Source: Fusarium oxysporum f. sp. lycopersici 4287 (taxonomy: Eukaryota > Ascomycota > Sordariomycetes > Hypocreales > Nectriaceae). Taken from it: a stretch of DNA of 64,000 bases. The notes below the pieces were generated by a model, which ran no database searches, was not told the origin of the DNA, and worked only from the letters and a program-made list of their open reading frames with translations. The DNA is taken from the NCBI RefSeq assembly GCF_000149955.1, contig NC_030990.1:3957482-4021481 (forward strand), read 5' to 3'. The position numbers and the translations under genes were made by a program. Each line of letters begins with the position of its first letter. Position 1 is the first letter of the stretch. This document shows, piece after piece, positions 55,901 through 64,000 of the stretch.

Positions 55901-58774
55901 GGTCCGATGAAGACACCCTGAAATGGTACCAGAGTATGTGGCCTGATTTGCCTATTGTCAAGGCGATATTGTCACACAATCGGCTATGCAGAAGGTTGCT
56001 TGGCTGGTAGTTCCTGGGATTTGATGAATACGCTTGGGTGAGCATTCCATAACCCCTGGCAGCTCAAAGTGGGATCTCAAACTGGCAGATCTTGCGAAGA
56101 TAAGAAGGAAGGACAATGTGCAAGGGTCAAGGTCATATTTAAATGCTTCGACACCCGCTCTCAAGATATGTCGCTGAGATGGACGCAGCTGAGAGACAGA
56201 TGACGGCGGGCCCGATTGTTGTCAATCATCGATGAGTCAATGTCGGGATGGTGTCGGTTCAGGTAAGAAGCCTCGTTATTATGTCCTATGCTGCGTTTGT
56301 GTATGACTGACGGGTTGAAAGCAGTGCTTGCGAGTGAGGGCATCGACGATCGTTTGGTGGTTCAAGAAATCGGATTGCCTGCGATTGATGAGTACTTGTC
56401 CTTTCATAGACGATCAGGCATCAAGCTTGTACCTCTGTTGGATCTGGGCGAACTATGGCTACCCACTTGGTCTGATGGCCTTGGTTCAACTCAAGCTGCC
56501 TCCCATGTTGGAGTGTCGTCTTACTCGCGCTGATCACACCACGACCGCTGGCTTGGACGTGCCTCAGGATTCGACGCCATCGCTACGTTTTCTTCACCAG
56601 AATCAACTCGAATGATGGCTGAGAGAGTGCGTGAACCTGCTGTATTCCGACTGATGCTGTCGTGGCTCCTGCCGAGTCCACCAGTACAGGGATCTATGTT
56701 GGTCTGCCCTCAGGTGAGTTTGTACTATCAGTCATGATGCGTGTGAGCTAATCAAATGTAAGGATAAACGAGACGACACAAGTCTGATATGACTAAGTAT
56801 AGAATGTTCGTCATTCGATGATCTAGGCGGAATTGTTATCTGCTTTGATATTTGTCTACAAAGTGCGAACATCTCCAAGACGCGGTCGCACTGAGTAGCG
56901 CAGGTTCATGCGCGGTAGTGCAACAGCTTTGTGCAGCACTGGGGACGGTCAGATGATATCGGCAGTTGTTTTGTTAGATCCGGTACGTGTTGTCAGTTGC
57001 GAGATCAAAAATCACAAAAGGCCGTTGCGTTGTAGGGGGGAGGCGGCAAGATGCATGAGCGACAAAGACAAAGTGGAACTGAAGTTCAGCAGGAGCCAGG
57101 GAACAAGACAGGAGCTTGTTGGGGGAAGCGGATAGTGCATTTCGACTGCCTGGGAGGCCTCTGAAAACGATTGGTTCCTCTTGCATTAGCAAATATCAAA
57201 GCATGTTATTCTTCATCTTCTCTCCCAACAACTGCCCGTGACCACTTTCATTGGCTAAATTTGCACAACAACAACAATAACGCCCTGTTTCAAGTGAGCC
57301 TGTCTCTGGATCGCTAAGGGTGCGTCGCAAGCATGTCAAGGGATGCATTAACAAACACTACAGCATCGACCGATTCTCCCCTCTGCGATGTCTACAGGCG
57401 CTCTGTGTCAACAATCAATCATCCGAGCTTCATCATCTATCATTCTTGCTCTCTCTATCCATTACGCCTCTTAGCCATGAGAACAGGTTGAAGTCTTGAG
57501 AGCCTCAAGCAGCCAATATGAATATCAGTTGCCTCGTTAATTCTCCGATATTGTGACATGCTCGTAATCTGTAGCACAAGAGCAACTGGCCCATTTTTAT
57601 TGCTACGTGCCAACAATAGATACTGACAGAAATAGATCTCCATTAAGTCGAATCGCCGGGGGGGCGTTTTGCTTATCATCAGGAGGCCCTTTGACAAACA
57701 CTGCACTTGTCCTGGGTCCAGAAGGCGCCTTGGCCAGTTACATGGTTGCCTTGCCGGCATTGATTTGAGCGCCGCAAACAACCTTCAGCCTTGTCACGAA
57801 CGCCCACTTATATCTCTCAGGATCAAGGAACGACTCATACGATCTACCTCTCAGCGAGTACAGAACGTGAGATAGCAAAGTCATGCAACTCAAGTGATCA
57901 AGCTACGACATTATTCGCTACACGAGCACAACCACAGTCACAGCATGCAGAACGATGAGGCTCAAGGCTTGAAATTTGAACCACCATACTTTCTGTTTGG
58001 TGGTTGCCTCATATCCTTCAGTGTTGTTTGGGATTGAGAAAGGGTTAACTACCAAGAAGGAGGGTGGTGCCAATATCAGTACTTGAGTGCAGTCAGACAA
58101 GTAGCGAAATTTGGGAAGGCCGATGCTGTGAGCTGACTCCTAAATCTCTCAAGATTGTAATCGCTGAGAACCTAACTGGTGATGATTGCTGAGCCAGCTT
58201 CCATCAATCCAACATGGGAGCCTTGGTTAACGGGTCTCGACTATACTCTTCCATGATGTCGACTCGTGGCTAATTCCTTTTTGACAAATTTGAGATACCA
58301 GCAAGCCATTCACTGCGCCTCATCATCTATCACGGCTAGCAGAGGGAGCCAAGGTGTATAGGCAGGCAACGTTTGTGTCCTTGGCTCCCGGAGTATTACA
58401 ATATCAAGCATGCTATTGAAGTCCAGCCTGCGTGTAACTCCTGTGAAAAGAGCTACACGAAAGGAATTGGATTAATCCTCTAGCGACTCTGCCTGATCTC
58501 GGCTAATTTATGCCTGACCTCAGTCAGTATCGAGGATTTGGGAGGGCGCTGAGCCCAAAGGTATATAGGGTGGATAATGTCCCCCGAAATATAGCTGCCA
58601 AAACGCAATTTGGAGAACTCGACTGAGTAGGTTCCCATATTTTGAACTTCTTTTGGATTACCGACATATCTCGGTATACTTTTACCTTGGCAAGTATATA
58701 TCTTGTCACACATCTAGTCTTCCCACTTACATCCGGAACTACCAATCCTATATACCAGTGTCGAATCTTTCATT
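52999..58774. other. Long intergenic stretch, no supported gene
   Basis: About 5.8 kb without a convincing gene. Frames around 56288-56615 are open in two phases and could be a remnant, but I see no motif. No tRNA cloverleaf, array unit or long repeat is found. The right end (58600-58774) is the promoter side of the Cys/His-rich gene. Confidence 0.4.
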
Positions 58775-60315
58775 ATGGGCAGCGGCAAAGGCAACAGCAG
58801 CCGGAGCAGTAGGAGTAGCAAAAGAGCTCCCGCTGAATGTAGTGTGTCCAAATGCGATCGCGCAGTGGCGTGTTACAGCAATGGTAAAGACGCAGATTAT
58901 TGCAAACCCCGTGAGCGTGTCCTTAAGGTCTTATCTAAGTCAATTACTTACCGTACATCAGATTGCTGCGAATTCGGACCCAGGTGCAATACTCGCACGC
59001 GTTCAAAAGATAAGTTCTGCGACAAACGTGAGTAGCCTGTCGTTTCCTCTTAGCAAAATGGCTGACTCCTTTTAAGACTCTGAGTGTGCTTGGTTTAAAT
59101 GCAATACGAAACTCTTGGATGTCGAAGGAGGTGGCTTTAAATACTCTAATATTGGTCACGGCTATTGGCTCTGCCGCGACCGTAAGTCACTTATCCCAGG
59201 CCGAGTCCCAAACCCAAATGCTGACATTCCCAGACTCCTGTAAGGCGAAAGACAAAGACAAGCAATGCTATGAAGAGCGCGACAAGAACTCGCAGTACTG
59301 CACAAAACACTCCAAAGAGTTTCAGTGCAAGTTCACGAAATGCGATTCCGACCGGGATGACTCTGAACGTTACTGCAAGAAACACCATTGTGAGGTGGCC
59401 GACTGCCACCATCGAACATACATCTTACCTCATGATGAAATGTTGGCTCGGGATGGGCGGAGGTGCATTCGACATCAATGTTGTATTGCCCCCGGAGGTT
59501 GCAAGGGCTACTCTCTTTTGAATGACAAGGGAGAGCCTACGAAGCTCTGTTCAAACCATGGCAAATGCCAATTCTTACACGGCTGCGACGCTATTGTCCA
59601 AGGAGACTCGAGATTCTGTACTGAACATGAGTGCGACCAACCGGACTGCCTACAGCCTCGGGATGTCCATCAAAACGCAACTATGAGATGGTGTCATATT
59701 CGTAAGTATCTACTTCCTCCCACTTTACAAAGCTAACAGTCCAATGTAGATTTATGTTCCGCGCCTGGCTGCCCCGACTTCGCTAACGGACATGGTCACG
59801 CCCACCCCCAGAAATGCTTCCGACATACTTGTCAACGACGAGACTGTTCAGAAATCGTCAAAGACAGCAATCCCAACTCGAATTTCTGCCAAACTCATGC
59901 CTGCGCCGACCCTGCATGTCCCAATGAGTCAACAATCCCTGGTGGGTATTGCTTGACCCACGTATGCACCACACCAGGCTGTCGTGCGCCCCGAGAACGC
60001 GGTTCTCCATTCTTCGCCTACCTTTGCAGACTCCATGGGGATGAGAGACTAGCGGAACAACAAGAGATACACTATATTCACACCGCTACTCCTTCTCGAG
60101 CAACATCTCGCTCGGGTAGCAGGGCCAGTAGCTATGACTCCCGGCGAAGGCCGAGGACGTATGCTGACCAGGAATACTATCATTCAGCATATCGGGATCC
60201 GGCCCAGGCTGCAGAAGCTCATCGTCGATATGGAGGCATGAACAGAGAGTACATGGCGACCCCAAGAATGAATATGGATTGGGCGGGCTATGGATCATAC
60301 CGTCACCAAGACTAA
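58775..60315 (+). CDS. Protein of 13 tandem Cys-Cys-Cys-His modules
   Basis: Five exons (58775-58910, 58962-59027, 59077-59181, 59234-59701 and 59750-60315) give 446 aa. After a Ser/Lys-rich start (MGSGKGNSSRSSRSSKR) the protein is a run of about 13 modules of the form C-x(3-7)-C-x(8-24)-C-x2-H, for example KCQFLHGCDAIV...FCTEH and ACADPACPN...YCLTH. Such spacing suggests small zinc-binding knuckles, though the metal is inferred. All four introns are phase 1 and split the closing His codon (C|AT or C|AC), so exons 2, 3 and 4 are whole-module units with lengths divisible by three. The tail (about residues 370-446) is Arg/Ser/Tyr-rich and module-free. No signal peptide or membrane segment is seen. 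I know no named family for it. Confidence 0.75.
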
Positions 60316-61009
60316 GTTCCCCGCAAGGCATCTTTAGAGTCTCACGCATGATGAGGGATTGGGGGAGAAGATTCTGGTATCTGAAATATGGCAAGGAGTT
60401 GGGGTGGATACGTCACGGGTCTTGAACAGCACATAGCATCGTGATTACATGATGTACTGTTTCTTCGAGGTCGGGCTATAGCTGTCCAAGCAGAAACAGA
60501 TAGATACTGCTAGAGCTAATGGGGTTCGAGGCCGGACCATCTGGTTCAGAAGCCTCGATGTGGGGCGGGCGGCAGGGAAGCCGTGTTGTACAGCATATAC
60601 TCGAGAAGACCCCGGTAGATGTCAGATATTCTTAGATTTAAGCTTAGTTATTTATGTCTCGATAAGCTATTGATCCCTGCTGAAAAGTGATGAAGCCTGT
60701 CGAGTGTAACACGGGAGAGCTTGGGATGACTCCTGAATAAGAAGGTGAATGACCCACAAGAAGGGAAGAAGGGGGAGACTTGAATATGATCTCGCTTCTA
60801 GCCCAGATATTTCCGGATCATCTCTCTTGGAACTGATTGTCTTTCCTTCATAGCTGCCCTGATTCTCCGTTTTGGCATCGGGCGGGCATGACGTTCTCGT
60901 GCTCAGCTCGATAAGCTGAGTCAGCGATTTTCATTGCTGAGGTCTGGGTATCACCTCAACCTCCCTGTCACCCGACCCTCGATTTCTCATCTAGTGACTC
61001 GACAGTATC
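60316..61009. other. Intergenic, no gene seen
   Basis: This is the 3' side of the Cys/His-rich gene and of the convergent small unknown; nothing recognised. Confidence 0.5.
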
Positions 61010-61294
61010 TCAAGAATCGTTCTTATCGCTGTGCTCCCTGGTACGCCAGGTGATATCCGTCTCCTCTGTATTCACCTTGGGCATCTTATTGGCGTTCGCA
61101 CGCGTGGGCTTGGCTTGCTTGTAGAAGACCGTATCAGGCATCTTGAACACGCGTGGTTGGATCTTGGGACCGCATATGGGTCTGTTGACTATCTTTCCGT
61201 TGCTATCGTAGATCAGATTGGAGTAGCCGGGGTATTTGGTTCGAATGCTCGAGAGACGGAATATCTGGGCTTGGAATCCGTGGTTGATGGCCAT
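61010..61294 (-). CDS. Small hypothetical basic protein, 94 aa
   Basis: An ATG-started frame of 94 codons, basic overall, with a tract RLSSIRTKYPGYSNLIYD and a polar tail rich in Arg, Thr and Glu. It has no membrane segment or signal peptide. The composition looks protein-like but no family is recognised, and an intron-containing longer form cannot be ruled out. Confidence 0.4.
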   Translation of the reverse strand: MAINHGFQAQIFRLSSIRTKYPGYSNLIYDSNGKIVNRPICGPKIQPRVFKMPDTVFYKQAKPTRANANKMPKVNTEETDITWRTREHSDKNDS

Positions 61295-62761
61295 TTTGTC
61301 CGTGGTGTTGTGAAAGTGCGATGATCTATTGATGGGTTATGAAGATACGGTGATCATGAAAGAAAGGGTGTGATTTATGTGTGTGAGAGAGAGGGTACTT
61401 TATACTTGTTTGTGAGTTTCAACTCGTTTGTATGAAAGTTTGGTGATTTGACTTTATCGTGAATTATGATGTAGGGGCAAAGTATAGCAGTAGAATCCTC
61501 ACAAAGTCTCGCAATAGAAGATGATATCACTGCACCGATAAACGTCTTCAAATGAGTAGAGAGTTTCATATTCAATATAATATGCAAGGATACAATTGGG
61601 CAGCTGCAGAAATGGGTTGCTTGCTTTGGTTTTTACCAGGCCACCTCGCAAACACTTCAAAGAAACTACAACCTTAACATAAGATATCCAATACCCGTAC
61701 AATAAGTGCCAAAAGATTCTACCTACTTCTCAGTTTGCCCCTAAGTGTTTTCACTTACGTCATGCTTGCTCTTTGTATACATCGCAAAGAACGAAAAAGA
61801 GACAAACGCCTAAAGCTAACTTACTGTTTGGTTTACAACCTCTTCTCCTGCTACTAATTGTTTGACTTCTGGGAAACTTCTTGATTTTATATCATGATGC
61901 CTATGTTGTACTTGAAGTTAATTCAAAGAAACCAACTCTTGCAGAGGAGCAAGGCAGATACAGGAACGGAGTCAAGAAATTACAGTCTACCACGCTCTCT
62001 TCGGTAAAGCCTTTCTTTATAGTCCTCTTTTAAACATAATGTCGAATCAGGGACGACATCCACTCCCTCACGTCTCGCCTTTCCAACAAAACCACATATT
62101 AAGTTCCCTCGGCAGAGTATCGCCACCGAAACAACATGGTGAGGATTTGGGTTCATGAAAGTAGCATGTCCGCTTTTAGAGCTAGTCTCTCTATGACTCT
62201 ATAAGAGTTCCTTGAGGCTCATTCCAGTTATGAAATGGCAAGGCATGGTCTATGGCCTTCTTGAGACACGACTTGGTTGCGGTACCTTGCCACCTCCCCT
62301 GAACAGCAGATCTTAAGTTTGGTGGCGGTGTCAAGTTATGCCTTGGGATGTGTTTAACAGATAAACAGTATTGAGATGATAAATGTTTTCCAATAAAATT
62401 ATCTGGGCGTACCTGAGCTGCTTTTACTATCCGTCATTGTCCGTTTACCTGGCGGGGATTCTTTTGAACTGTTTATCGTCTACCTGATTATGTTCATTCC
62501 AGCTTTCTGGCAGCTTGGCTCTCCGCACAACGTCCCTTACCAAGATCATAGGAGATCAATAGCAATTGAACAACTCAAACTACTAGTAGAACCTAAGTCT
62601 ATCTCTCAATAAAGCTTTTGTGCTCCTGTATAGGAAGAACCGTTGAAGGCAATCAGATGTCAACTGCATTTCTACATACCCTAGACCCTGGCCACTGAAA
62701 GCGGTAGCGGGGACAGTGGTTTCAGGGCATTTTCCTCTTTCAACCGCCGCCATCGTCAGGT
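61295..62761. other. Intergenic, no gene seen
   Basis: AT-rich, about 1.5 kb, without supported frames or repeats. Confidence 0.45.
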
Positions 62762-62989
62762 ATGACTTCAGACGAACATCTTACTATGTCAATGCAGAAT
62801 AGAGTTCAATCAATCTCCGATCGAACCATCCCCCAAAAGCACGATCCCTCCAAGACCGACAAATTCACATGCAGCTCCCGAAAGCCTGGGGCTCCAAAGT
62901 GGAGCAATCCGGCTTGCCCCCGATCCGAGAAGTTGGAAGAACAAGCCCGTTTCAGCTCCGCCAAGAACGATCAAGCCAAGCAATATTAA
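62762..62989 (+). CDS. Possible small polar protein, 75 aa
   Basis: A short ATG-started frame rich in Ser, Lys, Gln and Pro with two Cys; no motif. It is kept only as a candidate because the frame begins soon after a pyrimidine-rich stretch and ends cleanly. Confidence 0.25.
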   Translation: MTSDEHLTMSMQNRVQSISDRTIPQKHDPSKTDKFTCSSRKPGAPKWSNPACPRSEKLEEQARFSSAKNDQAKQY

Positions 62990-63729
62990 TCAATGCTATA
63001 CATATAAAACAACCATAAGTCGCCGAAATACGGGGTATTATCGAGCTTTTCACAGGGCTAGTGTAGTGGTATGGCTGTTTTGCTTGCAGGTTTTACCAAC
63101 GTCACATCCCGGTATCGTCCCAGATCTGAGACAGATCTGAAAACAGCCTGGAGTTCACCGACCGTGCCAAACATTTGATGAAGACCGGCCAAAGATATGG
63201 TCTCGAAGAAAAGGAAATGACCAAGCCAAGTGACAAGAGGGAAATAGAGTTTATAAATGTCTGTGACAATGCGAATGGCCTCATCGTCAGCTCACAAGTC
63301 AAAGCTGATCTTCACATACCGCGCGCTTAAGGAATATCTCAATTGGTCCCCCAGTTGCAGAGTCGCAGATGTTTCAACCAACGAGACGCATCCGCGACCG
63401 GGTCGTCTTGGCCCCGACCTCAGTGAATCGCAGGTCTGACACTCCAATTGGCCGAAGCTGTGATGGGTGGTATAACCCCTGCAAGGTCTCATGCGAGATG
63501 TTCTTCTCTTTTGTCAGAGCCATTCGCTCTTCTTCAAAGAACGAGCGTCTTGCTGAAAATCTCTCTTCATTCTTTTCTCTTCCTCGCTGGCGAGTGACTT
63601 AATAACTCTTAACAACTTTTTTTCTAATTCGAAGGATTTTGCTGCAACCCTGCTTTGCGACTCAACCTCCACCACTTAAACCCACTCAACACCACACATA
63701 CTTGCATACCACCACTTACATCCCCCACA
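62990..63729. other. Intergenic, promoter of the last gene
   Basis: The C/T- and CA-rich stretch just before 63730 (for example ACCACCACTTACATCCCCC) is a usual fungal 5' leader. An isolated A-box-like word near 63061-63072 has no partner. Confidence 0.45.
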
Positions 63730-64000
63730 ATGGGTAACAATCTCTCCTCAACCTTCGTCCCCGACACTTCGAAAGTCGTGCTCAGTCCTGAAGACCGACA
63801 CGCGGACATGTTCCTCGGTATATTCTGGGCATCGTCACTCTACGCCTGCGCCATGATCTTCAGCACCTGCGCTCTGATCGACCGATGGAAGGGTCCCTAC
63901 GATCGCGTTAGAACGTCACTTGGTTCGGTTATGGGAGCGTTGCTATTATCGACGGCTTGGCCTGTTGTCATGGCATACTTGATCTTTTCGCCGGCTGATG
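63730..64000 (+). CDS. Small membrane protein, cut by the window end
   Basis: The frame starts MGNNLSSTF and stays open to the last base (90 codons). Gly2 with Ser6 fits the N-myristoylation pattern (inference). Two hydrophobic segments follow (FLGIFWASSLYACAMIFSTC and, later, SVMGALLLSTAWPVVMAYLI). The family is not recognised and the 3' end lies outside the window. Confidence 0.6.
   Translation, partial: MGNNLSSTFVPDTSKVVLSPEDRHADMFLGIFWASSLYACAMIFSTCALIDRWKGPYDRVRTSLGSVMGALLLSTAWPVVMAYLIFSPAD

Noticed and set aside
54538..56615. Several open frames of 60-150 codons
   Set aside because: They overlap on both strands, lack ATG context, splice support or motifs.
63055..63125. Possible tRNA or extra array unit (GTGTAGTGGTATGG)
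   Set aside because: The A-box word is present but there is no B box, no inverted partner arm, no TATA spacing and no terminator.

Overview
This window is nuclear DNA from a filamentous ascomycete, most likely a Fusarium-type member of the Hypocreales. The genes carry short introns (about 40-80 bp) with GTAAGT-like donors and CTAAC/CTGAC branch sites. They include a second-type beta-tubulin, ERG24, ATG27, a PhoD phosphatase and a secreted GH3 beta-glucosidase, in the compact layout usual for these fungi. All functional calls come from motifs and family knowledge read by eye; no search was run.

Positions 240-8340 hold the most unusual content: a tandem array of 20 related small units, all on the minus strand, about 220-490 bp apart with two longer gaps. 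Each unit has a TATA box (read on + as TATATAAGG or CATATAAGG) 24-28 bp outside a 70-105 bp inverted-repeat element. The hairpin's 5' arm is itself a tRNA-type A box (TGGTGTAGTGG or TGGTCTAGTGG), and in most units the 3' arm is followed at once by a T4-T7 run, as in RNA polymerase III genes. Many units then have a B-box-like sequence (TTCGAA core) and a second T run. Where the two arms differ, almost every difference is a G-U wobble in the minus-strand RNA and would be a mismatch in the plus-strand RNA. I interpret the array as a family of Pol III-transcribed hairpin RNAs of tRNA-like origin that I do not recognise.

Positions 8.9-23 kb hold housekeeping and metabolic genes: a FIT/Scs3-type ER lipid protein (+), a secreted M20 peptidase (-), a small unknown (-), a quinone-oxidoreductase-like MDR enzyme (-), a beta-tubulin with a GC-AG intron (+), a PhoD-like phosphatase (-) and an APH-family kinase-like protein (+). 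The last converges on a AAA ATPase gene (-, to 25.1 kb), with which it shares a TCATGA stop. At 26.6-31.5 kb are a small two-exon unknown (-), a TPP-dependent acetolactate-synthase-like enzyme whose usual catalytic Glu is Gln (-), a divergently placed and apparently broken acetolactate-decarboxylase-like gene (+), and a GNAT acetyltransferase (+).

Positions 31.5-38 kb are poor in intact genes apart from an Ap4A phosphorylase. They contain duplicated and inverted fragments of an RRM gene, a decayed family of acidic-tail coding repeats, a 20-bp perfect palindrome and a perfect 35-bp inverted repeat. At 38.5-39.8 kb is a six-exon gene built from a run of short phase-1 Ser/Pro-rich exons that look tandemly duplicated. 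At 44-53 kb are ATG27 (-), ERG24 (+) and the beta-glucosidase (+). Positions 53-58.7 kb show nothing coding that I can support. At 58.8-60.3 kb is a remarkable protein of 13 Cys-Cys-Cys-His modules. The window ends inside a small membrane-protein gene.
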